A program made the translations under genes and the position numbers. Source: Rickettsia rickettsii (GTDB lineage Bacteria > Pseudomonadota > Alphaproteobacteria > Rickettsiales > Rickettsiaceae). From it: a stretch of DNA of 64,000 nt. The first letter of the stretch is position 1. Every line of letters starts with the position of its first letter. The stretch is from the NCBI RefSeq assembly GCF_001951015.1, contig NZ_CP018914.1, positions 806,001 through 870,000 of the forward strand, read 5' to 3'. This document shows positions 39,888 to 49,520 of this stretch, in pieces. Below the pieces are notes generated by a model. That model ran no database searches. It was not told where the DNA came from and worked only from the letters and a program-made list of their open reading frames with translations.

Positions 39888-40505
39888 ATGAAAATACAGT
39901 CAAATGTTATAAAAATAATTATCGTAATTAGCTTATTAATAGGAGTAGGAGCATTATATTTGTTGTTATCTTTAAGAACGCCTGAAAAGCCACTTGCCGG
40001 TCAAGTTAATATCTATGAAGATAACGTAAAAATCGGCGGTGATTTTGAACTCATAGACCAAAATGGAGAGATATTTAATAGTGATAAGTTGAAAGGCCAC
40101 TTAAGCCTCATTTACTTTGGATTTACTAGTTGTCCTGATATATGCCCAACCTCTCTAAATAAAATGACGGAGATTGTAGAAATTTTAAATAAACATAAAA
40201 TAGATATTCTACCTGTTTTTATCACTATTGACCCAAAACGTGATACTCCTATAGCACTTAAAGAATATCTAAAACATTTTCATCCGAAATTTATAGGTCT
40301 TACCGGTAACGAGCAGCAAATAAAAGATGTAACTGATAAATTCAAGGTCTTCTATGCTCGTGTGCATGGTGATGATGATGACCCGAACTATATGCTTGAT
40401 CATTCATCTTTTACATATTTAATCGATGCAAACGGAAAATATCTGAAACATTTCTATTTAGATTCTTCACCTAAGGAAATTATGGAATTTTTAAGAAATG
40501 AATAA
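39888..40505 (+). CDS. Sco1/SenC family copper-binding assembly protein
   Basis: A 205-residue membrane-anchored thioredoxin-like protein. A single N-terminal helix (about 9-28) is followed by a Sco domain with the copper site CPDIC (Cys82, Cys86) in [13 protein letters not shown] and His172 in [31 protein letters not shown] is also typical. Sco proteins deliver copper to or reduce the CuA site of cytochrome c oxidase subunit II. The stop overlaps the start of ccmD, so it heads a small respiratory-assembly operon. Confidence 0.93.
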   Translation: MKIQSNVIKIIIVISLLIGVGALYLLLSLRTPEKPLAGQVNIYEDNVKIGGDFELIDQNGEIFNSDKLKGHLSLIYFGFTSCPDICPTSLNKMTEIVEILNKHKIDILPVFITIDPKRDTPIALKEYLKHFHPKFIGLTGNEQQIKDVTDKFKVFYARVHGDDDDPNYMLDHSSFTYLIDANGKYLKHFYLDSSPKEIMEFLRNE

Positions 40506-40629
40506 TTATATATCGGTAGCGTATTTATTTACCTTTTTAACCTTAGCGGCATTGTTAATTGTAAGTTTTTTAAATTACAAGTCATTGAAAAATAAACAGA
40601 ACTTTAATGCAAAAGAGAGTAAGAAATAG
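40498..40629 (+). CDS. ccmD: haem exporter protein CcmD (small)
   Basis: A 43-residue protein, [20 protein letters not shown]..., with one transmembrane helix (about 8-26) and a basic C-terminal tail ([18 protein letters not shown]). Size, topology and position before ccmE fit CcmD, which helps release holo-CcmE from the CcmABC haem exporter. It overlaps the sco gene by 8 bp and ccmE by 23 bp. It is too short for automatic ORF thresholds. The family is defined mostly by topology, so the call relies on context. Confidence 0.75.
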   Translation: MNNYISVAYLFTFLTLAALLIVSFLNYKSLKNKQNFNAKESKK

Positions 40630-40993
40630 ATTAATAACAATAATTATTTGTTTCTGCTCAGCATTTTTAGGAATTAGTATAATACTTTACAATTTAGAGA
40701 AAAATATAGTATTTTTTTTGCCGCCGTCAAAAATTAATGAAATAGAACAAGGCAAAGAGTTAAGAGTCGGTGGGCTTGTTAAAACAGACTCAATAAATAA
40801 AATTGCTGATGATAAGATAAGTTTTGTTATTACCGATAATATTAAGGATTGCGAGATATTATATCAAGGCGCCCTTCCGGCTCTATTTCGTAAAGGACAA
40901 GGAATTATTGCCATCGGGCAATTATCGAACGGGAAATTTATAGCAAGACAATTACTTGCAAAGCATGATGAGAATTACAGACCTCCGCAATAA
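40607..40993 (+). CDS. ccmE: cytochrome c maturation haem chaperone CcmE
   Basis: A 128-residue protein with an N-terminal membrane anchor (about 9-29) and a periplasmic OB-fold beta domain ([46 protein letters not shown]). The C-terminal [12 protein letters not shown] carries the covalent haem ligand His120 and Tyr124 (HxxxY). CcmE receives haem from CcmC and hands it to apocytochromes c. The other ccm genes are outside this locus. Confidence 0.95.
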   Translation: MQKRVRNRLITIIICFCSAFLGISIILYNLEKNIVFFLPPSKINEIEQGKELRVGGLVKTDSINKIADDKISFVITDNIKDCEILYQGALPALFRKGQGIIAIGQLSNGKFIARQLLAKHDENYRPPQ

Positions 40994-40996
40994 CAA

Positions 40997-41089
40997 CGTC
41001 ATTGCGAAGAGCGAAGCGACGTGACAATCTAGTAAAATAGGCCTAAGATTGCTTCGTCAATTACTTACGTAAATTTTCTCGCAATGACG
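40997..41089. repeat. palindromic repeat, family B
   Basis: Arms CGTCATTGCGAAGAGCGAAG and GTAAATTTTCTCGCAATGAC, 93 bp, between ccmE and ppa. Confidence 0.85.
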
Positions 41090-41118
41090 AAAAACAACTA
41101 AACCAAATAAATAAAAAC

Positions 41119-41640
41119 ATGTTTATAGATAAAATCAAAGCAAAAGCAAATAATTACGAAATAAACGTAATTATCGAAATTCCGATGAATAGCGGTCCAA
41201 TCAAATACGAATTTGACAAAGAATCAGGAGCAATTTTTGTTGATCGCTTTATGCAAACTACCATGAGCTATCCATGCAATTACGGTTTTATTCCTCATAC
41301 TCTTTCAAATGACGGTGATCCAGTAGACGTACTTGTCGTAGCTCATCATCCGGTAGTGCCTGGGTCGGTTATACAATGCCGAGCAGTCGGTGTATTGATG
41401 ATGGAAGACGAATCAGGGCTTGATGAGAAAATAATCGCAGTACCGACTTCTAAGCTCGATATTACTTTCGATCATATTAAAGAGCTAGATGATTTATGTG
41501 ACATGCTCAAGAAACGTATCGTGCATTTCTTTGAGCATTATAAAGATTTAGAAAAAGGTAAATGGGTTAAAGTTACTGGATGGGAAAATAAATCAAAAGC
41601 AGACGCTTTAATCAATGAAGGAATAGATAGGGTCAGCTAG
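41119..41640 (+). CDS. ppa: inorganic pyrophosphatase
   Basis: A 173-residue family I soluble pyrophosphatase, hydrolysing PPi to drive biosynthetic reactions. The signature DGDPVDVLV with the metal-binding Asp residues is at about 66-74. Other active-site segments are [14 protein letters not shown] (about 21-34), [11 protein letters not shown] (about 52-62) and DEKIIAVP (about 98-105). Length is normal. It is flanked on both sides by palindromic repeats and appears to be monocistronic. Confidence 0.97.
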   Translation: MFIDKIKAKANNYEINVIIEIPMNSGPIKYEFDKESGAIFVDRFMQTTMSYPCNYGFIPHTLSNDGDPVDVLVVAHHPVVPGSVIQCRAVGVLMMEDESGLDEKIIAVPTSKLDITFDHIKELDDLCDMLKKRIVHFFEHYKDLEKGKWVKVTGWENKSKADALINEGIDRVS

Positions 41641-41679
41641 GGATAAGAATTCATGACGTTGCTTGCATGGTGCTTGATG

Positions 41680-41823
41680 TCATTCCCGCAGAGGCGGGAA
41701 TCCAGAAAAAGTAGCCTTAATCCCGATCTCAACAATTACACATTAATTAACAAAATAAACCTATAAAAAGAAGTTTTTATTTTTTATAGGTTTTACTGGA
41801 TTCCCGCCTCCGCGGGAATGACA
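41680..41823. repeat. palindromic repeat, family A
   Basis: Arms GTCATTCCCGCAGAGGCGGG and CCCGCCTCCGCGGGAATGAC, about 144 bp, with the inner palindrome CCTATAAAAAG...TTTTTTATAGG. The best full-length copy of this family in the window. Confidence 0.9.
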
Positions 41824-41850
41824 TCAGAAAAATAAGATAAAAAACAAACA

Positions 41851-43518
41851 GTGACCGACTTCTTGCATAACGTAGCTAATAAAGAGGAATTTAAAGGAAA
41901 CACGGAACACAGCACCGCAGCGTACACTTTAGTACGTGAGAATGCGAGTACCGGATTGACGCACAAATTACCTTTAGAGGCAAGTTATGCAAGAAGTCGA
42001 TTATTTCGTTCAGGAGTCGTAGTAGCTTTTTGCACATTAATTTCTCGCATATTTGGCTTAGTGCGTGAACAGTTTATCGCATCATTATTCGGCTCTACGC
42101 CTATGGGTGATAGCATTAATGTTGCTTTTAAACTACCGAATCTATTTAGAAGAATTTTTGCAGAAGGAGCATTATCAAGCGTATTCATTCCTATTTATAA
42201 TGAAAAAATGCTTATTTCTAAGAAAGCTGCTAATAATTTTTCAGGTGAGATTTTTACCCTTTTACTTGTGACATTAATAGTAATAATAGCATTAATGCAA
42301 ATCTTCATGCCACAATTAATGCTGTTTATTGTTCCTGGATTTCACGGTAAAAAAGAAAAGTTTGAGCTTACGGTATTTTTATGCCGAATTACAATACCTT
42401 ATTTAATATTTGTTTCATTAACGGCTCTACTTGGCGGAATATTAAACTCTATAAAAAAATTCGCTGCATTTGCTTTTTCACCGGTTATTTTAAGTATATG
42501 CGTAATAATTTTTACTTTAACATTCGATCATTATATAGAATCTACTATCTCAATTAGCTTATCTTTAATAATGGCCGGAATATTACAAGTTTCGTTTATG
42601 TTTGTCTGTGTGAAAAGAGCGGATTTAAACTTTCCGATAATTTTTAACCTAAGCGATCCCGATGTAAAAAAGCTTTTGATTAATATGGGACCGGCAACCA
42701 TTAGCTCCGGCATACAGCAATTAAACCTTTTCATATCCCAATCTATTGCTAGCTTTATTGAAGGTGCTATTTCTATATTAGCTTATGCCGACCGGATATA
42801 TCAATTTCCTCTATCAATAATAGGTACTAGCTTCTCTACTATATTGCTACCTGAGCTGTCAAAAATCTATAAATCAAATGATATAGTAGCTGCAAAAAAA
42901 ATACAGAATAATGCTATTAGAATGGGATTATTATTATCGTTGCCTGCTACATTTGGTATTATAATTCTATCTCATCCGATTATTAATATAATTTATGAAA
43001 GAGGAGTATTCACGAGCCAAGATACTACAAATACAGCTGAGGCTATTTCTGCGTTTGCACTTGGGCTCCCTGCTTTTATTTTGGCAAAAATTTTAACTCC
43101 TATTTTTTATGCTAACGGAAATACTAAAACACCGCTCAAAATAACCTTATTTTCAATAATAATTAATACCGGCATGAACCTATTATTAATGGATTCTTTG
43201 AAACATATCGGTATTGCAGTCGGTACATCTATTGCAGCTTGGTATAATCTAGGTTTATTATATAGCTATACTACAAAACAAAATAAGCTTCATATAGAAG
43301 CCGGTATAAAACTTTTCTGCGGTAAAATTTTGTTATGCTGTATATTAATGTCTATTATAATTGCTTTAATAAAGCATTATTATTTAGAATATTTTTATTC
43401 GGAATATTTACTGATTAAAGTCTGTATGCTAGGTAGTACAATTGCAGTTGGAATGGGAGCATTTTTCGGCACGGCATATTTATTAAAAGCGGTTAATTAT
43501 GATAATAACAAAAAATAA
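41851..43518 (+). CDS. murJ: lipid II flippase MurJ with RPE-1-encoded N-terminus
   Basis: A 555-residue MurJ/MviN. The normal protein begins at about residue 51 ([25 protein letters not shown]) and has about 14 transmembrane helices with typical segments ([40 protein letters not shown]). It flips lipid II to the periplasm for peptidoglycan synthesis. The first 50 residues ([20 protein letters not shown] and flanks) are encoded by a complete RPE-1 element that begins five bases after the GTG start. No in-frame ATG occurs between the repeat and the first helix, so the extension is probably translated. The 3' end overlaps the next gene by 20 bp. Confidence 0.93.
   Translation: MTDFLHNVANKEEFKGNTEHSTAAYTLVRENASTGLTHKLPLEASYARSRLFRSGVVVAFCTLISRIFGLVREQFIASLFGSTPMGDSINVAFKLPNLFRRIFAEGALSSVFIPIYNEKMLISKKAANNFSGEIFTLLLVTLIVIIALMQIFMPQLMLFIVPGFHGKKEKFELTVFLCRITIPYLIFVSLTALLGGILNSIKKFAAFAFSPVILSICVIIFTLTFDHYIESTISISLSLIMAGILQVSFMFVCVKRADLNFPIIFNLSDPDVKKLLINMGPATISSGIQQLNLFISQSIASFIEGAISILAYADRIYQFPLSIIGTSFSTILLPELSKIYKSNDIVAAKKIQNNAIRMGLLLSLPATFGIIILSHPIINIIYERGVFTSQDTTNTAEAISAFALGLPAFILAKILTPIFYANGNTKTPLKITLFSIIINTGMNLLLMDSLKHIGIAVGTSIAAWYNLGLLYSYTTKQNKLHIEAGIKLFCGKILLCCILMSIIIALIKHYYLEYFYSEYLLIKVCMLGSTIAVGMGAFFGTAYLLKAVNYDNNKK
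41856..41999. repeat. RPE-1 element inside murJ
   Basis: Perfect 16-bp terminal inverted repeats CGACTTCTTGCATAAC and GTTATGCAAGAAGTCG, 144 bp (48 codons, frame-neutral). The encoded peptide is like the RPE-1 domain known from other Rickettsia proteins. Confidence 0.9.
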
Positions 43519-44251
43519 GCACCAATCAAATTATCAGGATTGGCTAAAAGCCTTAGCTATTATAGCCATGATCATTGATCATGTAGGTTTATATCTATAT
43601 CCTGAATTAACAATTATGCGGATCATAGGTCGTACAACTATGCCAGTATTTTGCTTTTTTGCCGGTTATAATTTTCATGATAAACCAAAAACCCATATAA
43701 TAATATTCGGTGTTTTATTACAAATATATACCACTGTACTATTTAAACAGTTTCTTACTACAAATATTCTAATCTCTATCTATTTAGGGCAATGGTATAT
43801 TTATTATTTTCGTAATTCTTTAACTCGCTTTTTCTATAGCGGTTATTGTCATGCAATTATAATGGTACTATTGTGGTATATTAGCTGGGCTTTGATTGAT
43901 TACGGGACTCTTGTAATTGCTACAATGATACTTGGATTTATTTCAAAACATGAGCAGGCAAACTTAAAACTTTGCTGTTTTATAGCAATTTTTGCTTCTT
44001 TCGTGCATTCAACTCTTTTTACTCTTGCGATTTCCTTTAATGAGTTTAATTTTTCAAATACTGACTTAATTTTAAACCTCACTTTCTTAACAATTACCTA
44101 TATATTAATGATCCTAAGCGATTATTCACAAAAAATAGCTATAAATCTAAAATGGATAAGTCGCAATGTTTTATATATTTACTGCATACACATTATGATC
44201 TTACAATTCATATTCATCTATAAATACACATATGGTTTTAAAAATTGGTAA
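43499..44251 (+). CDS. TraX-like integral membrane protein
   Basis: A 250-residue protein with about eight hydrophobic helices. The N-terminus [24 protein letters not shown], followed by [17 protein letters not shown], is typical of the TraX family, membrane proteins related to acyltransferase-3 enzymes (TraX acetylates F pilin). The C-terminal [16 protein letters not shown] is likewise typical. It starts 20 bp inside murJ, so the two are coupled. Substrate unknown; acylation of a surface molecule is an inference. Confidence 0.75.
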   Translation: MIITKNKHQSNYQDWLKALAIIAMIIDHVGLYLYPELTIMRIIGRTTMPVFCFFAGYNFHDKPKTHIIIFGVLLQIYTTVLFKQFLTTNILISIYLGQWYIYYFRNSLTRFFYSGYCHAIIMVLLWYISWALIDYGTLVIATMILGFISKHEQANLKLCCFIAIFASFVHSTLFTLAISFNEFNFSNTDLILNLTFLTITYILMILSDYSQKIAINLKWISRNVLYIYCIHIMILQFIFIYKYTYGFKNW

Positions 44252-44274
44252 ATAAACATTAAGAATAAGTGACA

Positions 44275-44372
44275 GCGTAATTTAATTAATATTAATATAT
44301 TTAAATATATGAATATAATAGATGCGTAATTTAGTTAATATTAATATATTTAAATATATGAATATAATAGAT
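44275..44372. repeat. 49-bp tandem duplication
   Basis: Copies at 44275-44323 and 44324-44372 differ at one base (GTAATTTAATT versus GTAATTTAGTT). The duplication lies across the start region of the following gene and creates a second upstream ATG at the junction. Confidence 0.9.
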
Positions 44373-44960
44373 CGTTTAATGTTGGATAATGAACAATATA
44401 AAGAGCAATTTAAAAAAAACAAATTATTTAAAATTAAGTTAGATAGTACGCTACGAAAAAATAAATTTCTTAAACATTTTCGGCTTTGGTCAGACGCATT
44501 TCAAAAAATGGTATTAGCAAGAGTAGTGTTTTCTGAAACAAAAGAATTTCAACAACTTGCATGGGAGCATCTTACCGATGAATTTGGACATAATATAGAA
44601 TTATTCCAAAATCTAGAAAATAATGAAGAAACTACAGATTCTATTTTTGAGGCCTTAGGTTCTTGGTTTACGCTAAAAATGATGACTCTTGGAGATAGTG
44701 AAAGAGCCGTCCTTGTCCATTTAGTAATAGAGTCTTGTGCTACTATATTTTATGCAAAACTAGGATCAATATTTTTTAATCATAAAGCAGCAAAACATTT
44801 CAAAACACATATGTATCTTGATCCTGAACATGAACAAATGGGAATAGCTTTATTAAAACAAATAAACATTAATGATGCTTCTTTACTCACTATTCAAAAA
44901 AAAGGCTGGGATATGATTGACGCTCTGTTTACTAGACTTGCTGAAATCACACAGGATTAA
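44322..44960 (+). CDS. haem-oxygenase-like fold protein (putative diiron oxygenase)
   Basis: An all-helical protein of 200-212 residues. Residues (numbered from the long start) suggest metal ligands of the TENA/CADD/haem-oxygenase-like diiron group: Glu86 and His90 in HLTDEFGH, Glu137 in LVIESC, and His163, Asp167 and His170 in HMYLDPEH (HxxxDxxH). Similar proteins include Chlamydia CADD, a self-sacrificing p-aminobenzoate synthase; whether this one does the same is unknown. The likely true start is ATG 44358 (MNIIDRLML), because the 12 extra residues from 44322 arise from a tandem duplication. Confidence 0.7.
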   Translation: MRNLVNINIFKYMNIIDRLMLDNEQYKEQFKKNKLFKIKLDSTLRKNKFLKHFRLWSDAFQKMVLARVVFSETKEFQQLAWEHLTDEFGHNIELFQNLENNEETTDSIFEALGSWFTLKMMTLGDSERAVLVHLVIESCATIFYAKLGSIFFNHKAAKHFKTHMYLDPEHEQMGIALLKQININDASLLTIQKKGWDMIDALFTRLAEITQD

Positions 44961-45017
44961 CTTTAACTTATAGTATTCTAGATTTTATAAAAAAGCTTGC
45001 TTGCACGGTACGGTTTT

Positions 45018-45112
45018 TCATCATTGCTAGCGACTGAAAGGAGCACGGCAATCTCAGGATTTTGGCACGAGATTGCTTTATCGAATTACTGCGTAATTCT
45101 TCTCGCAATGAC
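45018..45112. repeat. palindromic repeat, family B
   Basis: It reads TCATCATTGCTAGCGACTGA ... GAATTCTTCTCGCAATGACA with worn arms. An ORF of 81 codons across it is accidental. Confidence 0.7.
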
Positions 45113-45167
45113 AGAAAAATCGATCCACGCAACAACGCCAATGTCAAGCGGAAATAGCATATTCAAA

Positions 45168-47309
45168 CTAAACCAGCTCGCTTACTTGAGATTTGGCAAA
45201 GAGCTTGATCTGAAAGTTAACAAAATTTACATTACCTTTTGAGCCTATTGCCGCAAATTTATGCGCTTTAAGAAGTAGGTCATAATCGTCCGCTAAATCG
45301 GCGAAGAAAAATGCGATTTCGCCACTTTGTTTTACTCCTAAAATCTCACCGCTACCTCGAAGTTTTAAATCCTGCTCAGCTATATAAAATCCATCATTAG
45401 TTTGTTTCATTATCTCAAACCTACCTCGTGCAACTTTTCTAAGCCTTTTAGGATTGTATAACAATATACAATATGACTGCAAACTACCCCGCCCTACTCT
45501 ACCTCTAAGCTGATGAAGTTGAGCGAGACCAAATTGCTCAGCATTTTCAATAATTATCAAAGTGGCTTCAGGTATGTCTATTCCGACTTCAATAACGGTT
45601 GTTGCAACTAATATCTTAATTTCACCTTCCTTAAATTGCTTCATGATTTGGTCTTTCTGCTCGTTCTTCATCTTACCGTGAATAATACCGGTATAACCTG
45701 GATAGATATTGTCGATAGAGTTAAAACGATTCATCACATCCATCAATAAACTATCCTCTTCCGGCGTTTCTTTCCCTCCCTGCTCTATCAATGGACAAAT
45801 CCAATATACCCGCTCACCTGCAATAAGCTTCTTATTTATCGCTACTATAATATGCTCTATCTTATTAACGGACATGGTATTTGTAGCGATAGGTAAACGA
45901 CTTTTCGGCTTACCCATTAGCTTTGAGATAGTCATATCACCAAACATAGTCAGTGCAAGACTTCGAGGAATCGGCGTTGCAGTCATAACTAACACATCGG
46001 GATTTACTCCTTTATTTATTAAATTCAAACGCTGTTGTACCCCAAATCTATGCTGCTCATCAATAACTATATAACCTAATTTCTTAAAACTTACTTTTTC
46101 TTGAAATAAAGCATGAGTGCCGACTAATATATCAATCTCACCGTTGTCAAGTTGTATCATAATATTTTTACGAGCGGCCCCCAGTATCTTACCTGTAAGT
46201 AATCCGACTCTTATATTAGTATTTTTTAAAGCTTTAACAAAAAACTCATAATGCTGATTGGCAAGCAAATCAGTTGGAGCCATAAGCGTTGCTTGAAATC
46301 CAGTGGCTACCACATTTACCATCGTCAGCAGAGCTACCAAAGTTTTACCGGAACCAACATCGCCTTGCAACAATCTCATCATTTCTATTTTATCGCTTTG
46401 ATCACACTCTATTTCTTCTATGACTTGCTTTTGATAAGAGGTTAACTCAAATCCTAGCTCATTTAATATATTTGCTTGAATAGATACAGCTTTAGGGTAA
46501 ATATTACCTTGTCTTCTACTTATTTGCGTACGTACATTTAAAAGAGATATTTGATTAGCTATAAGCTCCTTAGCTGCTAATTGTTTTTTGGCGTTAGTAT
46601 ATAAATCGTCATTGCGAAGCCCCTTTAGGGGCTGTGGCAATCTAGCATTTATTGATTTTACATTACTGGATTGCTTCGTCGGCATGCATGCCTCCTCGCA
46701 ATGATGGAAAACATGCAACATTTGCAAATTCTGCAATATAATATCTAAATAATCTTTTACTTCTTTATCTTCTATACTCTTACACTTCTCTTCAAATATC
46801 TCTATTGCTTTTATGATATATGAATATAACTTCTTGTTACTAAGTAAATATGTCAGGGAATAAATCGGCTCTATTTCTTTTGCGAGTTTAGGATTTACAA
46901 TAAATTCAGGATGCGCAATTTGTAAGTAATGATCAAAAAATTGTACCTTTCCGCTGATAATATGAGAAGTACCAACTTGCAGCTTATTAAAAATAAACGG
47001 TGGGGGTTTATGAAAAAACACTAATAACAAAGAACCAGTATCATTGCTAGCTGTAATTTTTAAAGGCTGACTACTTTTCTTGGGTAAATTAATGCTCTCA
47101 ACTACAATTTCTGTTTGGATTATGTCACCGTCTCTAACTTCAGTTAAATTAGGAGATAATATTTTATTTTGATATGAAACAGGTAGATAAAATAATAAAT
47201 CACGAATATTGTTAATACCAAGCCTTTTAAGAGCAGATACGGTATCTTCACGTATATTGATGAACGTTTTTACAGAAGAGAATAAGAATTTTTCTAAAAT
47301 AGTTAGCAT
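45168..47309 (-). CDS. recG: ATP-dependent DNA helicase RecG with in-frame palindromic insertion
   Basis: A 713-residue RecG, which remodels stalled forks and branched DNA. The N-terminal wedge/OB domain (about 50-135, with DIIQTEIVVES and QVGTSHIISGKV) is followed by helicase motif I GDVGSGKT (316-323), DEQHRFGVQQR, TATPIPRSL and the C-terminal domain with LAQLHQLRGRVGRG. Between residues about 202 and 235 an extra CEEACMPTKQSSNVKSINAR segment is encoded by a family B repeat, in the linker between wedge and helicase domains. The frame is open, so activity is plausible. Confidence 0.95.
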   Translation of the reverse strand: MLTILEKFLFSSVKTFINIREDTVSALKRLGINNIRDLLFYLPVSYQNKILSPNLTEVRDGDIIQTEIVVESINLPKKSSQPLKITASNDTGSLLLVFFHKPPPFIFNKLQVGTSHIISGKVQFFDHYLQIAHPEFIVNPKLAKEIEPIYSLTYLLSNKKLYSYIIKAIEIFEEKCKSIEDKEVKDYLDIILQNLQMLHVFHHCEEACMPTKQSSNVKSINARLPQPLKGLRNDDLYTNAKKQLAAKELIANQISLLNVRTQISRRQGNIYPKAVSIQANILNELGFELTSYQKQVIEEIECDQSDKIEMMRLLQGDVGSGKTLVALLTMVNVVATGFQATLMAPTDLLANQHYEFFVKALKNTNIRVGLLTGKILGAARKNIMIQLDNGEIDILVGTHALFQEKVSFKKLGYIVIDEQHRFGVQQRLNLINKGVNPDVLVMTATPIPRSLALTMFGDMTISKLMGKPKSRLPIATNTMSVNKIEHIIVAINKKLIAGERVYWICPLIEQGGKETPEEDSLLMDVMNRFNSIDNIYPGYTGIIHGKMKNEQKDQIMKQFKEGEIKILVATTVIEVGIDIPEATLIIIENAEQFGLAQLHQLRGRVGRGSLQSYCILLYNPKRLRKVARGRFEIMKQTNDGFYIAEQDLKLRGSGEILGVKQSGEIAFFFADLADDYDLLLKAHKFAAIGSKGNVNFVNFQIKLFAKSQVSELV
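46617..46706. repeat. family B palindromic repeat inside recG
   Basis: Arms CGTCATTGCGAAGCCCCTTT and CATGCCTCCTCGCAATGATG, 90 bp (30 codons), in frame with recG. Confidence 0.9.
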
Positions 47310-47391
47310 ATATAGTCATAATTATCTTATATACAAATATATATACTTTATAATAAAAGAAGAATAATAAAATATACAAATTATGATTAAT

Positions 47392-47512
47392 ATGTCATTC
47401 TTGCAAAAGCGGGAATCCAGTAATTAAACGGTGCATACACAGTAAGTTTTGAAAATTAAAAGCTTGATGTATCGCGCTTTTTTCTGGATTGCTGCTTTCA
47501 CAAGCATGACAT
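47392..47512. repeat. palindromic repeat, family A
   Basis: Arms ATGTCATTCTTGCAAAAGCG and GCTGCTTTCACAAGCATGAC, 121 bp, between recG and a decayed gene. Confidence 0.8.
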
Positions 47513-47513
47513 A

Positions 47514-48750
47514 TTAATCATGCAACAAAGCCTTCTCGTATAAAGCTAATTTTAACCCTGCTCTAACTATAGCTGAGGATTTTAAAGGCATACCTTCTAT
47601 AAATCCCACTGTTTTGTAACCGTCTGAGCCGACTATCTTAAATGTTTCATTTAAGCTAAGCTCAAAATTAACGGCTCCAAGTCCACCTTGCTTACAATTT
47701 TCTTTTAAAGGGGTAGCGATTAACATTTTAGGCTGATTCCAAAATGTCGCTTCTAAACCTAAACCGATAAATTCAACTTTGACTAAGTTATTAGCTTTAA
47801 CTCCAACACCGTAAGACTTAAATTTTTGATTTTTGCCGTAATTAATATTAACTTGAATATATTTGTTATCAACAACAAAATGGTTAACTAAACCACGCTC
47901 TAAACCGTATGGAGCAAGTATAGCTCTAGTAGCCGGTAAATATTTAACCGGTCCTAATTCAATCATCGGAATATTATTTAAGTTAATAAATGAATATCCT
48001 GAATAGAATAAAAACGGATCAAATAAATCTAAATAAGCATATGAAAAAATTTTACAGTAATATAATTTTTACCGTATATGGAGTTAATCGCTTTTACATA
48101 TGTATTTATATCATTACCGCTTTTATCTTTGCCATCAAACTTAGTACTAAAAATATAACTTGCTTGCTCTAGTCTTGTCCATAAATAACCTATACCGTAA
48201 GTAGGATTAATTTTGTTACTTGCCATGTATCTATCTTTAATATTTTCAGATAACAAATAACTTGCTTGCATTCCCCCTGTATCTATAGCAATGTGCTTAT
48301 GAACTTGCAAAGAATTAAAATCTTTAGTTTTAAAATATGTTGTACCCTCAAAAGGATCTACTTCATATTTTGTTACTTTTAAATCAAATTCTTTGCTCTT
48401 GCTCCATAACCTCCTATTTCATGATTACCTACCATAATCCAAGATGTAGCAGTAAATCTTGTAATATAACTTAAGATCTTCATAGCTATATTATCTGAAT
48501 CGGCAAACATAGCATCATCTAATTGACGGTAACCTTCAATTAATGACATAGCAACATTACTACTCACTCTTGAGGACATATCTTTATCATAAGTCACTAC
48601 ATAACTATAATTAACTATAATTTTTTTTAGAATTTTCTTGAATTGTTATATTGTCATCAATATTTGATGCAGTTACTAATACTGTTGATGAATACAAAAA
48701 ACAAGCAGCAATGGTTAAATTTAATTTCTTGTACAGTATTTTTGTAATAT
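47514..48750 (-). pseudogene. broken gene for a secreted protein, unknown family
   Basis: Read in shifted frames on the minus strand: a signal-peptide-like start (KKLNLTIAACFLYSSTVLVT-AS) without ATG, then NYSYVVTYDKDMSSRVSSNV, WIMVGNHEIGGYGARAKN, KTKDFNSLQVHKHIAIDTGG, YLDLFDPFLFYSGYSFINLN and a still-open end with ILAPYGLERGLVNHFVVDNK. Original length was about 400 residues. An 11-bp duplication (AATTATAGTTA) near 48600 causes the first frameshift. I do not recognise the family; Tyr/Asn content and the signal fit an exported, possibly outer-membrane protein. Confidence 0.6.
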
Positions 48751-48821
48751 ACCAAACTTGTGTATGTCCTTGACTTCTTTTGCAAATCTTCCTAATGTCT
48801 TAAATAATAGATATTAAATAA

Positions 48822-49517
48822 TTTAAAATTTATCCTTCGGCTGAAGCTGCTCTTGAAGGACTTCTTTATGACGGCATGACTATAATGTCGGGCGGATTCG
48901 GTCTATGCGGTATTCCTGAAAATTTAATAAATGCACTTCTTAAAAGCAATGTTCAAAATTTAACAGTTATAAGCAATAATTGCGGTGTTGACAACTTCGG
49001 ACTTGGGCTTCTTCTTCAAACTAAACAAATAAAAAAAATGATTTCTTCGTATGTCGGAGAAAATAAGATTTTTGAGCAACAATATCTTGATAAGGTTTTA
49101 GAGCTTGAGCTAAACCCACAAGGCACTTTAGCTGAACAAATTAGGGCTACTTGTATGGGAATTCCAGCTTTTTATACTAAAACAGGTATAGGTACAATTG
49201 TAGAGGAAGGTAAAGAAACAAAGGAGTTTAACGGCAAAAAATATATCATGGAAACTGCCCTTAAAGCTGACCTTGCTATTATTAAAGGCTTTAAAGCTGA
49301 TAAAAGCGGCAACGTGATTTATAATAAAACTGCACGAAATTTTAATGCAGTCATGGCAGGTGCCGCTAAAGTTACAGTTTGTGAAGTAGAGGAAATAGTT
49401 GAGGTGGGAGAGCTTGACCCTAACAATATTCACACACCTAATATTTTCATACAGCGATTAATAGTAGGTGAAAAATATGAGAAACGTATTGAGCAATTAA
49501 CTGTCAGGGAAAAATAA
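48822..49517 (+). CDS. scoA: succinyl-CoA:3-ketoacid CoA-transferase subunit A (start uncertain)
   Basis: The frame encodes a CoA-transferase alpha subunit: [33 protein letters not shown], then [20 protein letters not shown] and a normal C-terminus. The family normally begins about MNKIYPSAEEAL. Here the frame is open from 48822, just after a TAA, and has no ATG, GTG or TTG before YPSAEAAL. The first ATG (48876) would drop about 18 residues, including the first strand, and has no good ribosome-binding site. It may start at ATT 48828, or be newly inactivated. scoB follows 3 bp later. Confidence 0.75.
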   Translation, partial: FKIYPSAEAALEGLLYDGMTIMSGGFGLCGIPENLINALLKSNVQNLTVISNNCGVDNFGLGLLLQTKQIKKMISSYVGENKIFEQQYLDKVLELELNPQGTLAEQIRATCMGIPAFYTKTGIGTIVEEGKETKEFNGKKYIMETALKADLAIIKGFKADKSGNVIYNKTARNFNAVMAGAAKVTVCEVEEIVEVGELDPNNIHTPNIFIQRLIVGEKYEKRIEQLTVREK

Positions 49518-49520
49518 AAT

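Noticed and set aside
45709-46074. 121-codon plus-strand ORF inside recG
   Set aside because: It is antisense to strongly conserved RecG helicase motifs.
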